NCBI GenBank assembly: GCA_000469685.2
Contig: LS997563.1
Location: 19,523,757-19,587,756, forward strand
DNA from: Haemonchus contortus
Lineage: Eukaryota; Nematoda; Chromadorea; Rhabditida; Trichostrongylidae
Reading direction: 5' to 3'
DNA length: 64,000 nt
Positions 46,301-57,845 of this stretch are shown one piece after another. Positions within the stretch are counted from its first letter, which is position 1. Each line of letters opens with the position of its first letter. The notes beneath the pieces are model-generated. The model was not told where the DNA came from and searched no databases. It saw only the letters and a program-made list of their open reading frames with translations. The translations under genes and the position numbers were made by a program.

Positions 46301-46988
46301 ATTCCAATTGCGGTTGCTTGTCCAGATGTTCTGGCCTGATTAATGGCCTCAATTCGATCATCGCCGACATACATTTGTAGTCGGTTGAAAGTGGCAGCAC
46401 CGACGATTTGATGGAATTTTTCATAACAGCAGGTGGTCGTAGAGAAATTTTGTCATCAATTTGGTCAGGACATTACGAAAGGGCAATTGTCTCACTATAT
46501 TTCCACCCGAACTGTACGGGAGCAACATGTGGTATTCTCCATGAGGGCGGTCCACAGTCTTAGCCCTCTTTCTTTCCTAAATACTACCCTACGCTCGCAG
46601 TTCGCTACCCGAACACCGGAAGAAGTTTTCTTTGGGTTCTGTTCGCTGACGTATAAACCATTGCCATAAATCTTCCTGGGCGTCATGTGAAAATCAATAG
46701 AGAAACGTAGTATTACACCCTCGTGATTCATCCATTCGTTTAGAGACTGACAAGTAAAAACTTTTATGAATGGAAGGAAACAAACAGGATATGTCCATTC
46801 TGCATGAATCAAAATCGTTGGATAGATTTTGATTGACAAGGAACTTGTTCTTAACGGCCGAGCCCACACAGTTCTCAGTAATCAGCCACGAGCACCAAGG
46901 TTTTAACGACTTTTTTAGATTTCCGAAGCTCATCAACTTAAAAGTGCCGCACGCCAAGGAAATCTTTGTGGAGTGGGAGCATGTTGGG
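43336..46988. other. No confident gene; one exon-like frame
   Basis: A plus frame at about 43930-44160 ends in a possible donor, and a minus frame at 46374-46183 (IEAINQARTSGQATAIGIGK, then YGVRQVPVWIVKESW) has protein-like composition. Neither belongs to a family I know nor joins neighbours. The stretch near 45838-45900 is almost pure A/T. Confidence 0.35.
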
Positions 46989-47225
46989 TGACGGAGGCAG
47001 TATACGTAGTGACAGTATCACGCATGCACGGTCCCAGGTTTCAATTCTGGATCGATATCCGCGTGGGACAATCAAGCCTTCCAACCCACTGGTGTAGTTG
47101 GCACCAGACTCGTTTAGGAAGATAAAATCACTGACTCGCACATCGGCAAGACATTGTGTAGACCACATAGCATTCAATCGCCGCTGCTATTCTTAATTAA
47201 AGCCGAATGCAGGGCCCCATCCCTC
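46989..47225 (+). repeat. tRNA-derived SINE copy, near full length, plus
   Basis: The head carries a B-box-like GGTTTCAATTCTGGATCG and the body ATCAAGCCTTCCAACCCACT, then ACCAGACTCGTTTAGGAAGA and ATCGGCAAGACATTGTGTAG. The tail ends at AGGGCCCCATCCCTC. The A-box region is weak. Confidence 0.7.
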
Positions 47226-48059
47226 AACCGAGATTGATTAATGTCAAAAAGCCTTACACTTTATCCTTTATCCATTTATTTATTTCTTCTCACGACAAAG
47301 AAAAAACATGCCCGATCACGAAGGGGAGCAGTAGGAAGACAACAAGTCCGAGAAAACAAGAGAGATCTAGGGACTCAAAGGACTTTGGGAAACAGAGGGA
47401 ACCCAAAAGACCCACTTAGAAGTGATTATTGTACCAATATACAGTGTATTCTCACCTTATATTTTTATTATTATCGAAAATGGAGCTCAGATCGTTCTGT
47501 AACACCCATACCCTTTGCTTTTTTGAGCAAACATTTCGGGTACCGGGTCGGGAGGCCTTCTTATAGATGGTATTTTGGTCCTTTGGAGCATACAACATAT
47601 ATATACCCGCCATCTCTGATCCTATCCTATCCAGGATATTTTCCGTAACAGCAACATGGTCAACCTTGGTGGCCATAAACGATTTATACGGTCGATTGAG
47701 AATCGTAACTTCTTCTGACTTTGTTGTAGGGCATACATAAGAAAGTTCTAATACGCTGGAATGAAAGTCGTAGCACAGGAAGAGCAGTTAGGAAATGAGA
47801 CATTTCTGGAAGTTCTAGAAGGTTCCATAATTCTTATTGTGAAGAGTTATTATATTCCAAAGATCTTCACCTAGTAATATAGCTTACAGTACAGTACAGC
47901 TTACAGTAACGGGACCTCTTCAACAGTCGGAATGACTCTGGAAATAGGTTCAGAGCTGATCCTGAATAATTCCGGTATTTACAGCTTAACCAAGACAGTA
48001 CCGTTCCACTGGAAATGGAAGGAAGAAGGATAAAGTCTTGGGCGCTAATCAATCCCATC
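47226..48059. other. No supported gene
   Basis: The 135-codon plus frame at 47241-47648 overlaps other frames, is low in complexity and has no family features. A short direct repeat TTACAGTACAGTACAGCTTA lies near 47885. Confidence 0.4.
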
Positions 48060-48258
48060 TAGGGGATGCACCCACGCATTCGACCCTCCATTCAGTATTT
48101 TAGTGACGTATTGAGTGCGTGTGTGGCCTATACAATGAATGCGGTGGTCAGCCGATGTTCAACTCAGTGCTTTTATCCTCCCAGTCTGGTACCAATTAAC
48201 CGATGCTGGAGGGAAGGAAGGCTCGGTTGGCTTGGGCGACTATCGATCCGGGATTCCA
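48060..48258 (-). repeat. tRNA-derived SINE copy lacking the head, minus
   Basis: Tail (GGGATGCACCCACGCATTCG) and body (TGCGGTGGTCAGCCGATGTT, TCCTCCCAGTCTGGTACCAA) are well conserved. The match stops at ATCGATCCGGGATTC, in the middle of the B box, so the tRNA-like part is absent. Confidence 0.75.
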
Positions 48259-48604
48259 CTATCCCACTGGGAATGGAGAGAAACAATCAAGAAGCCAGAA
48301 ACAATCACAAAACTTATGGCAAAACTGGTTTGCGATGAATAACTACAGCTTAGAAGTTTCCATTTTCATATTTGCTTTTTTTTATTTTTTACAAAGACGT
48401 TTTCATTTTTTTCTGTTTCTTTCGTGGCTGTGCCGTGGAATGCCTGGTGGAGTGCTATAAATCGAGATAATGAAAAAAATATATTATATAACATAAATTT
48501 TCAACTTCGATTGATATCAACCAACCATTATCAATGCGTGAAATGTAAAATCGTAACAATAGAAAAGAATCGCGGAAACGGGAAAAAGCTAGCAGTAGAC
48601 TCAC

Positions 48605-48664
48605 CGTTCCCGTCCTCAGTGGACGCTCCGGGAGCAGCACTTTGGCTGCTCGTTTACGAGTCAT
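48605..48664 (-). other. Isolated 60-bp exon candidate
   Basis: On the minus strand TTTCAG precedes ATGACTCGTAAACGAGCAGC and the block ends at GGAACG before GTGAGT. Only one frame is open (MTRKRAAKVLLPERPLRTGT, 20 residues). Splice signals are good at both ends. It could belong to the 5' part of the arrestin gene or to an unrelated transcript. Confidence 0.35.
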
Positions 48665-49679
48665 CTGAAATTACAGTATGAAAAGCAAATCGCAGAAAAT
48701 CATCAGAAAAGAAACGGTCGGTTTCGAAAAATGATCGATATTTTGAGAATTCATTCTTAGATAATTCAGAATTGAGGAGGTTCCAGTACAGTCCTGCCAA
48801 AACCGACAGAGAAGAGGTACCCGACAATTATCTTATTCAGAATTACATATAATCGTTACCTAAAACAGGAATAGCGGAGGTTAGTCACGATTCCTTACAT
48901 GGGTAGGTGGAAAGGGAAAATGTTAGGGAGAAAACGAGTTTGTCTCGCATTCAAATGCACGTTTTGAACTGGTATGGATGTAGTGTTCGTCTTGGGCAGG
49001 TACCGTTTTGGGAGAGAAAACGCCCGAGCCTTACAGCCTCCTTCATAGGATCTTTCAAAGCAGAAACTAAATTCTTTTAAAAAGGACATACAAGTGGACA
49101 TTCTGAAGGTACTGAATTATAAAGAAATTAGTGTCAATATGTCAAACCTTGTGTCAGACTAGATCCCCCTCCCGACCCCACCCATCGCCGAAGTGCAAAA
49201 AATTAGTCATGAAAATTGAAAGTGGGTCAAAGAGCGCGGGTGGAATTAGTCAGACCGGAATCACTTTTTTCCCACCTACTCTCTTCTCCCAACCGGAAAA
49301 TCCGGTTCAGACTTTTTTCTTAGAGATTTCCAGAGTCAAGTTCAGGAAATGCCGAGAATCGGTAGTCTGTAGCCCCATTTTCAGTTTATCGTCATATTCG
49401 GCTGTTGTCAAGGTAGGCCACTGAATCGATTCGAAGGAATGGCAAAATAACGGATAAATTGTTCTACGATTTTATGGCTACTGCGAAATGCTTTATGAAA
49501 TTCGATCAGCAAAAAAATACCTACTGATTAATCAGAAATCGATCAATCAATAAAACTTGTAAGGGAGTAATCGAATTAGGTACAAAAGGTTTAACGTTCT
49601 TAGAGCTTAACGAACTTGTTTCGGCTAATTGCCTGTTTCAACCATGATGACCTTTTGATGAGCACATACTTCCACAAAG
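48665..49679. other. No supported gene
   Basis: The plus frame at 49131-49424 is proline/serine-rich and starts in low-complexity sequence. Nothing else was found. Confidence 0.4.
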
Positions 49680-49855
49680 GGTGGGGGTGGCTCAGTGGTA
49701 GAAAGCGTACTATGACACATACAAGGTCCGTTGATCGAATCTTGTATCAGTAACTGACCAAGCTCACCAAGCTCTCCATCCTTTTGAGATCGAATTGTCA
49801 GCAGACTCGTATGGGAAAACAGGACAAATCGTGGAGAAAGTGTGGTTCCCCGTCT
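49680..49855 (+). repeat. Diverged SINE copy with exact A box
   Basis: GGTGGCTCAGTGGTAGAAAGC contains an exact pol III A-box match (TGGCTCAGTGG, 49688-49698). A B-box-like GTTGATCGAATC follows at about the spacing found in tRNAs. After it come CTCCATCCTTTTGAGATCG and CAGACTCGTATGGGAAAACA, the diverged SINE body. It shows what the ancestral tRNA-like head probably looked like. The sequence does not fold into a complete tRNA cloverleaf in my reading. Confidence 0.55.
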
Positions 49856-51654
49856 GAGCGCTCATAATACTTTCTAGCGCTATCTCGTCCTCTCTTCAAT
49901 TGTGTCGTATCAAAGGGTAATCCAAATCATTCACTAGAACAACAGAAATTGCTCGTTCCCGTAGAAATTCAAGAACCTGGATTATACTACTGAAGGACAG
50001 CACTGCTTATACGTCAAGCTAATTCACATGAAAAGAGAATTAAAGACATTATCGTTGAGAAGTCTGATCCCCTTTGCTGATGCCCCTTGTAAGCACATAT
50101 GCGCGACTTTACCTTTCTGCACCATACAGGTCATTAGGTTAGAATGTTCGCTGATTTACCTGTTTTAGCTGAACATTCTGAAGTTGGGGAGGTAGAGGGT
50201 CTGCTTTTTACTCATAGAAACGAATAAACGATTCTCGGGTAGAATCCAAGGATGCGGCGGATTTCAAAGAAGGTAGGAGTGCCAAAGATTCAAAGCAGTG
50301 ATCGATAAAAAGCCTCTCTAAAGTAAATGGCGCAAAAGTGCTCAACTTATATGACGTAAGTAATAAAAAGACGACATTCCATCATCGTAGTGACGTCGAG
50401 GAGGAAAGATTATGGAAAGAACCATGACTGCAACGCAACTCGCCCCTTGTCACCGACGGTGGCGCCGTCCTCGTGGACAAACTTTGATGGAGAGAAAAAT
50501 TAGCGGCGAACGTGAAGGAAACAGGGTGGGCACCATTGACCCCAGTGACTTGTCTGTAGCCCTTCCTTCCTTTCCAAATAGTTTATGTCTTTAGTAGTTC
50601 TTGTAATTTTCTTCTTCTTAGAACTCCTCTGGTATATGGGCGAGAACCATGTTTTGCTACTGCTAAGGGCAAGTTAGAGTTTGGCAGTATAAGGAAAATT
50701 TGGCTTGATTTCTAGCAGTTTTCATCATAATTTATAGCTTTAGAAGTATAATCGTCGCCCGTTGCTCGATTGAAGCACTGTTTTCAGTTTTCGAACCATA
50801 AGCTGAAGTGAAAGTAAGAGGTCCACAAATTTGTTTTGATTTGTTAGGTGTAACTGTCTGTTACTAATGAGCAAATCCTTGATAGGATCTGTTCCATCCA
50901 TATATAGTATTATACACGAGATATAGCAACAGAATCAATATAAATGGCCTAGTTTATTGCTTTTTGACAAGCAGGCTATAGTAAGCTGCCTGCATGTGGC
51001 GTGTGTGTCCCGGTACGAATGGTGCATCTGCAGCCTCTAGAATGCCGTGAGAACCTGTACGTTTTCGGGTGTGTACAACGGCTAGTCTGTTATGGGATTC
51101 TTATTACGCCCTATCATGCCGTTTTTCTACCCAGAGCGTCCCTTGTGCTATCTTTAGGAGTCCCGGTTCGTGCTTGTAAGAAGTCGTGAACTGTCTCTTC
51201 AAACCCATGGCTGTGTAAAGAGTAGCTTTTAAATCACACAAATTAAGCATTGAACAAAGAAAATGAGAGGCGATGTTAGAGGCGAAACTAAACAAACAGG
51301 GAGATGCATGCATTTTCATGGTAGTAATGGGACACATTAGGCTGCCATCACCTTTACCAGAATGCGATTGTACCTTGAGAGGTGTAGACCGATCATAACA
51401 AGAGCGGTTCTACTTGTATTATATTCACCTAAATCATTCTAAAAAGTGGAGGAAACAAAGAATTACATCCTATGATGCTTTTCTGGCTCTACGTTGTCGT
51501 ATATCAATTGACTTTTCCGTCGTACCTATTCAAGGTCACCAATGTTCGCTTTATACTGTAGGCGCCTTCAAGTGAGTCCGATTTATAGCCTGGATCAGTC
51601 GATACTTGGAATCTATATGAATCGATTGTAGCAAAGTCTTTGGGCATCAATCAG
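49856..51654. other. No supported gene
   Basis: Unique-looking sequence without definable repeats or splice-linked exons. Confidence 0.45.
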
Positions 51655-51930
51655 TTCCGTCCAAGGGGTGCGCCCTCGCAATCGACTTCCATTCGGAACC
51701 GTAGTGGCGTATGGAATATGTATGTGGCTTACACAATGACATGCGGTGGCCAGCCGATGTACAGGTCGGTGTTTTTATCCTCCCAGACGAGTTTGGTACC
51801 AATTAACCGACCCCGGGAGGATGGAAGGCTTATTTGACCTAGGCGGATATCGGCCTGTGATTTGAACCCGTGACTATGCGTGAGAGATAATGTGCCACTT
51901 GCCACCACCTACACCACCTCCGCCTTCAAA
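51655..51930 (-). repeat. tRNA-derived SINE, reference full-length copy, minus
   Basis: Read on the minus strand: GGCGGAGGTGGTGTAGGTGG, then GGTGGCAAGTGGCACATTAT (A-box region), then GTCACGGGTTCAAATCACAG (B box), then CGATATCCGCCTAGGTC, TTCCATCCTCCCGGGGTCGG, AACTCGTCTGGGAGGATAAA, CCGACCTGTACATCGGCTGG, CCACCGCATGTCATTGTGTA and GGTTCCGAATGGAAGTCGA, ending near GGGCGCACCCCTT. Length about 275 bp, no poly(A) tail. tRNA-derived head plus unrelated body defines a SINE; the LINE partner is unknown. At least fifteen related copies occur in the window, in both orientations. Confidence 0.85.
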
Positions 51931-54349
51931 TCGATTGAACTTAGAAAAATATGTTTCTCTGTATCTTTTCTTAGATTTCGAGCCCTCCGTCAATCTTTGA
52001 ACCTATAAGGTATCTCTTCATATGAGCTATTGCAAACCAGAGATGTCCAGTTGCTCTGAAGTTCTAATAACATGGCATTTTAATAGTTTTGCCATTTTCG
52101 CTTCAGGGAAGGGCTCTCCTAGGAACTCTGAATAGAGTGGCTGCTCCCCAGAATATGGATTCCTATTAGATATGAGCGTTCACCGATGTCTCTCTATTGT
52201 GAGTGACCAGTCTTACGAAAGCAATGAAATGGAACAACTCGATGACAATGGGTGAGACGAGCGCATAGGTATAATAGTAACCGCGCTATCCATCAAACGA
52301 CTACTACTCTCCGGCTACTATGTATAAAAAAAAGTTATGGACTAAAAGCGAGTAGAGGGCGAATCACAATTATTATTGGCACTGTTCTTCACCCATACAC
52401 CCATCAGGCTCCCATCCTTCTATGTGAATGGAACGTCGAAAGGAATACGAAGGAACCGAAAGAGAGCGAAAGTATTTAGTTCCCCCGTGTCAGTGTCTAG
52501 CCCTTTCGGAGCGCATGCTTCGTTCCTCAACCCTCCTTGACACAAGAACACTTTTCCACTGAGAGTTCGCCTCTATTGCTTTACCCTGCCCACAGATCGA
52601 ATACGACGTATGATAGTCAGAGGAAACAGGATGAAGTTGCGTCAGTGGCCCTGTTGATTTGGGGGTGCGGGGCTGTATTTGCTGGGCTCATCTGATCTTG
52701 AATTCTCGAAAAAGGAGTTTTTTGCACGAATACGTACAAACCTTAATTCACGTTAAATGAAAAGTGAACAATCAAGAAACTAATTAAAAATGATTGTCCC
52801 GACACGCCATCATGGAAAGCAGAATCACGAACAAGAACAGCTTTGTCAGCTTTCTAACAGCTTGAGCAAAAATTTGGCTGAAAGGCCAGAAGTGTTGAAA
52901 AGAACGAGAATAGTGGAAAGGAGTCAATGTAATAGAGCTATTGGAACTTGCGGACAGGGCTGTAATAGAGCTATTAGAATAGCTAGCTCAACTTGAGGGC
53001 TCAGAGTGCATGTAGAGCTTTATTGCTGACTAAAATGCAGATTCATACTCCTGACATTCAGACTTCAAACCTAGTTACCTTTTAAACTCGAGGGGATTAT
53101 ACATTTTTTAAGCGATAAACGAATATATGGCGCAATCCAAGGTGAATGGCGAGATTATTTCATTACTTACGATATAACAAGGCAGTTTAAAACCATTGGA
53201 ATATCAATTGAGTGTAAAAAGGAGAAAGAATAAAAACGAGAAATCGAAAACCAAGAAGTCATTGCAGCAATGTTTCCTAGTATCCAACTATGAGACAGTC
53301 TCATGTGAGACAGGTTTTTCCCTTTCCACTCGATCGTTTTTCAAAGATCATGTATCGCCTTATCGTATTGTAAGAAATTAGATAAACTCGTTTATCATCT
53401 CGGATTACGCCACAAATTCGTTTATCGCACAAAAATGCAGTGGGCTTGACTGAAGATGTCAGGAGATGGACAGTAATAGAGCTCTGTCGAACACTTTGAT
53501 AGTGCATATTAATTTCTTTAATATTGCTATGCTCAAGCGGGTTGTATGAAATCTCAACCTCCTCCTCCCCTCCTCAGGATGAAACAACATCAAGCTAAAT
53601 TTACATTTGTATTACTAGTGTCATAATTTAGACGAACTGACCAGAGGGGGACGTAATGGCTTGTATAGTAAAAAGGTTGTCACGGAACTTCCACGACGAA
53701 AATCGGCATGACGGATGTGACGGATGCTGATGACTCTCAACTGAATGCTTGTACAACAGAATGAGCCGCACCCAGAGAATTCAACGTGTTGTCAGTAAGA
53801 ATTAGCAAAGGATTAGTCACAACTGTGAAATAAAAGCGACACGGTTCTCGGAGAGAGGGCTACTCCGCCAGGAAGTGTCCTCATTTTCGTTCCCCACCCC
53901 CGATTAATGAAATGTTTTTGGTCTGCGCACTAATGACCTGTGGAGCCAGTTCGTGTTCCTGCAGATATTTTAGTTCAATATTCGAACTAAGATTGCTCCA
54001 TGAATCTCAGAGTATTGGACACCTGACGTGGCTCACTGGTACAATAGCGATCCAAAATGTCTACAGTCGTTTCAGGGGAGCCTAGGGAAAATGGAGGTCT
54101 GAAATACTAGATTTGGACCATCAGTAGAATCCATCAGAGCGCGTATCGGTAAGAAGCAGTAAGAAGTATTCAACAACATGTTGGCTGCCACTGGATTCAG
54201 AAGAAATCCTATCTCTTCTTCCTTGCGTGAAGCGCTCGCTTTGTGGAACAGCGTGGTTTTCATCGCTTAAGTGACAATCGAAAATAAATTACTAAATCAA
54301 AATGAAATGAAAGGATTACAAAGGTCTGCGACTGATTGGCCCCTCTTTG
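51931..54349. other. No supported gene
   Basis: A motif GTAATAGAGCTATT occurs twice near 52930-52975 and in variant form near 53471 and 56718, suggesting a short dispersed repeat. No gene recognised. Confidence 0.4.
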
Positions 54350-54582
54350 GGAATGCGCCCCACATTCGACATTTACATGGAGATGTAGTCCATACCGTGA
54401 TTTTCGGTGAACAAGTCAATGTTCTCATACTCCCAGACAAGTTTGATACTAATCAATCGACCCCTGATGGGTAGAAGGCCCTGAAGGATCCAAGGCTTGC
54501 TTCGCTTGGGTGGGTACCGATCTAATTTCGATTCGTGGGCATGCTCGTGTCAGTGCACATTTTGCCACGCATCACCTTCGAC
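54350..54582 (-). repeat. tRNA-derived SINE copy, diverged, minus
   Basis: The tail (AATGCGCCCCACATTCGACA) and body (TACTCCCAGACAAGTTTGAT, CCCCTGATGGGTAGAAGG) match. The head shows a degenerate B box. A short insertion (GGATCCAAGGCTTGCTTC) duplicates the region preceding the B box. Confidence 0.65.
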
Positions 54583-56261
54583 CAAATTTAACACTGAGGT
54601 GGTTAAATAAATGCTCAGAATGAAGTCTTGGATAGTGAATGCTTACAAAGGCAAAGCCTCTGAGAAAAGCCTATTTTGGTCGTCGTGGGCTAGAGACTGA
54701 CTGTAGAGGAATCCCCACGATTAGTCAGCCTTCCCCTCAAGAGCACTCAGCTTCTAGTCGCGTTTACTGAATCTGCTGCTGTTTTGCAACTTTTATACTT
54801 TGTTTGTACCTCGGTTGATGGCGCTTTGTCATCGCGGTCATTTCACCGACTTCTGTAACATCCTTGCGTTGGTGAGGATCAACCGGCGCCATTTGTTTGA
54901 CGATCCGAAATCGTTTGGATTAGCCTCAAAGAATTGTGGCGACGCCAGGCATGGTACTTTTAAAACTAGAGACGTTACCATTCCCACAGCCCGAATGAAC
55001 TTATTCTTTATAGGTGAAAACAAAGACAAAAAAATAATAGCGCGAAACTTCCTGTTCTCAGCCATCCTGAGAAATCGACATTAACTCATTTCTTTCTTCT
55101 AGAACATGATCCACTGGAAGGGACTACACAATTTCCTAATGGCGCCGGTAGGTCTTCACTACTCTTTTCTGAACACAAACCGGAGATTTTCTGACGGGCT
55201 ACACATCCAGTTTAGTGGGATTGGGACATATGTTGTTCCACAAACAGGCGAACTATCCAAGACTGATTGGTCATGAATTTTGTTCCACAGGCTCAACACC
55301 TTTCAAAAAAAAGGGAAGGAACTTCAAAAAGACCACGCTGTAAATCCATTTGCGCATGATAATTGCATACTTCAGAGCATCGGATGGAGTAATCGGAAGA
55401 AAAACCTGATTAGGGTCAATGACCTGATGCTAATGTTAGTTGCTAAGAAGACTTGCAGTCCAATGATAATGTAGTCGACCCCAATTGTTAAGACTAGAAT
55501 GATAATGATGATGTCCGGGTGGAAACGAAAACCAATCTGACGTTAAAACAATGCATATAGGAGAACCCGGCTATAAGTGAAGTAGACAGACATAATAGAA
55601 CTCTGGGAAAGTAGTAGCTCATAACTCTACCATGCAGTAAGTAGGTCCAGATCGGAGACTTGTTCTATACCACGAATACACCACTTGGGACAGGTTTTCC
55701 AGTTACTGCTCGTTCATTTGATGGGTAGCTTTCTAACAAATGGGACATTTGTTTTACGAATCGTTAACCAAGAAATGAAGGTTTAGAAAAAGTCTGTCAA
55801 TGTCAACTTCACCCAAACCTCTTGATCATAATACCTGAATTAAAAGCAGAAGTTGTTTCAAGAAAGTGACCGTAGTTCTTTCATGAAAATAGTCTAAAAG
55901 GTCCCAGTTCGTGGAAAGTAAATACTGGTCTATGGACGAGTTGCTTTGATGCGGAGTACATACTTGAAGAGATGTGTATATGGGGTGCTATAGATAAAAG
56001 AAGTTCAAAACAGCTGGCAATTGGGTTCATCTAGCACGGGGAGGATGATTGATCCCTGGGTCAGTTCCTCCTCCCATACCCGATGAATGATCCTAGTTCC
56101 CAGGTGTTTTGGTCTTATAGCTGCAGGCAGTTATAATACGAGGTGATTCATCCTAGATAGTTGAAACGACTAATCAATGAAGATAAGGAAAAAAGGAGTC
56201 AAAACCCAAGAGAAAAGTAGGAAGAATAATCGAGTACGTTTACCGAATACTCTTCATATAT
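54583..56261. other. No supported gene
   Basis: The 54800-55084 frame is open on both strands over most of its length, which argues against either being a specific gene. Nothing else was found. Confidence 0.4.
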
Positions 56262-56481
56262 GGAAGGCGAGGAGGTGTAGTGGCAAGAGGCACACCGTGT
56301 CATCCGCCTAGGCTAATTAAGCATTCCATCCCTCCGGAGTTGGTTAATCGGTACCAGACTCTTCTGGGAGGATAAAAGCACTGACTTGTACGTCGGCTGG
56401 CCACCACAAGTCATTGTGCTGGCGCCCCACAATCATTCCATATAACACCGCGATTCTGATGGAAGTCGAAGGTGGGGGCGC
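56262..56481 (+). repeat. tRNA-derived SINE copy lacking the B box, plus
   Basis: The head GGCGAGGAGGTGTAGTGGCA is followed directly by CATCCGCCTAGGC, so the B-box segment is deleted. The body is highly conserved (TCCATCCCTCCGGAGTTGGT, CTCTTCTGGGAGGATAAAAG, GTCGGCTGGCCACCACAAGT). The tail is rearranged (TGGCGCCCCACAATCATTCC then TGATGGAAGTCGAAG). Confidence 0.75.
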
Positions 56482-56803
56482 AGCGCAATCAGAAAATGGG
56501 ATTGACGCGAAGGACTTCATCCCTGACATTATTTACTGTTATACCTCTTTTACTGCATTATTTTCTCATAACGAGATTCATGGAACGAGCAATAGGGTCT
56601 AAACAGAAAGACTTTCGAAAAGCTCCATACTATCCCTGTTGCCCTCAGTTTTCCAATTGAACTAAGCACCCACCACTCCCGCTGTAGCCCAAGAAATCAT
56701 AAACATTTACAGCTCCCGGTAATAGAGCTACTCGAAAGGCATTCTTTCGTTGTAATGATAGCCAGTAAAATGAAATGTCCTTTAGCGCTTATCCGATCTC
56801 TTT

Positions 56804-57044
56804 TTGCTTCTGCTGATAACCGTAGTAGTAGGAAAGATAGTGAAACGAGTGAAATGGGACTGCATTCGGTTGGCGAAATTTCATTTAAAAAAGGCTTCGA
56901 AGGGCGTAGTCATAAAAAAAGAAATCGCTGAACATTTAAAGGACAGCAACGCAATATTCGTCGAAGTAGCCAAAGAAGGTAATAGAATCAAATTAGAAGA
57001 TGTTCTAGAGGTCTTTCAAAGTCTTTTAGAATTAATCAATCCTG
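56804..57044 (+). other. Unidentified lysine-rich coding-like fragment
   Basis: An open frame with protein-like composition (VKWDCIRLAKFHLKKASKGV, then EIAEHLKDSNAIFVEVAKEG, then LEDVLEVFQSLLEL) runs straight into the tail of a SINE at 57045. A possible 3' splice site (GTAGTAG) lies near 56830. It may be an exon truncated by the SINE or a fragment of another element. Family not recognised. Confidence 0.3.
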
Positions 57045-57292
57045 GCGGAGGGATGCGCCCTCCACTCACCTTCCACTCAGAATCGTAGTGGCGTAATGAA
57101 TGCGTACGTGGCCTATACAATGACAAAAAGGCTGACTTCTATCCGATGAAGAAGTCAGCCTTTTTGTCCTCCCGGACGAGTCTGGTACCAACTAGCCGTC
57201 CCTGGAGGGATGTGATGTCCCTGGATGACCTAGGCAGATGTCGATAAGGGATTCAAACCCATGACCGTACGTGTGAGATAGTTCGCCACTTA
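57045..57292 (-). repeat. tRNA-derived SINE copy, main part, split by a MITE
   Basis: Tail GGATGCGCCCTCCACTCACC, body TCCTCCCGGACGAGTCTGGT and CCTAGGCAGATGTCGATAAG, and a B-box-like GGGTTTGAATCCC on the minus strand. The A-box region is interrupted at TTCGCCACTTA by the MITE at 57293-57818. The last part of the head resumes at 57819 (TATATCTACACCACATCCAC). Confidence 0.8.
57122..57168. repeat. Perfect 18-bp hairpin inside a SINE copy
   Basis: GACAAAAAGGCTGACTTC (57122-57139) is exactly mirrored by GAAGTCAGCCTTTTTGTC (57151-57168) around an 11-base loop. Other SINE copies have ordinary, non-palindromic sequence on the left side (CATGCGGTGGCCAG type), so the left arm replaced SINE sequence with a reverse complement of the right arm. 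Confidence 0.9.
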
Positions 57293-57818
57293 CAGTAGCG
57301 CTCAAAAGTCTTCGGTGAAATACTTCTTCAGTAATCCTTTCCAGTCGTAACTCCTTTCCTATTAGATCTAATGGCGCGAAATTTCGATATGTGGAGCATG
57401 GGAGTATTGTGAATATTTACCACTATTGAACTGCGATCTGATCATGTTCCAGATATTCAAAAGGGCTTGAACAAAAAATCAACTGGAAATGCGAATGGTG
57501 GTCCTTCTGGGAGTCCTTTCCTTTTTGCCATGTCTTAAGTGTACGAGCACTAATGTCGAACCCAGAAGAGAAGAAAAACGCACATAAGGTGCGAATAAGT
57601 GCAGACGTCAAAAACTTTAGATTTAGCAAAATCTGCTGCCGCTGCAAACACCTTGCTCTATCTGTAGATATTGTAGCTTTGCACTCAAATAGTGTTGGAT
57701 AGGGTAAAATATGCTCTAGTTAAACATATCCAAATTTGGCGCGATTTGGTCTACTAAGAAAAAAGTTATGAACGAAAAAGCGTCAATGCATTTCACCGAA
57801 GACTTTTGAGCGCTACTG
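57293..57818. mobile_element. 526-bp Tc1/mariner-type MITE, copy 2
   Basis: Ends are CAGTAGCGCTCAAAAGTCTT and inverted AAGACTTTTGAGCGCTACTG, flanked by TA at 57291-57292 and 57819-57820. The whole element aligns with 30883-31404. It is inserted into the head of a SINE, which gives independent proof of its boundaries. No coding sequence; it would rely on a transposase supplied elsewhere. Confidence 0.88.
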
Positions 57819-57845
57819 TATATCTACACCACATCCACCCAAATT

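Noticed and set aside
47241..47648. 135-codon plus-strand frame
   Set aside because: Low-complexity start, overlaps other open frames, no family features and no splice context.
49680..49760. Possible true tRNA gene
   Set aside because: A and B boxes are present, but no acceptor stem or full cloverleaf can be drawn and SINE body sequence follows, so it was called a SINE head.
54800..55084. 94-codon frame with a 75-codon frame on the opposite strand
   Set aside because: Both strands are open over the same bases and neither shows a recognisable family; evidence does not favour either.
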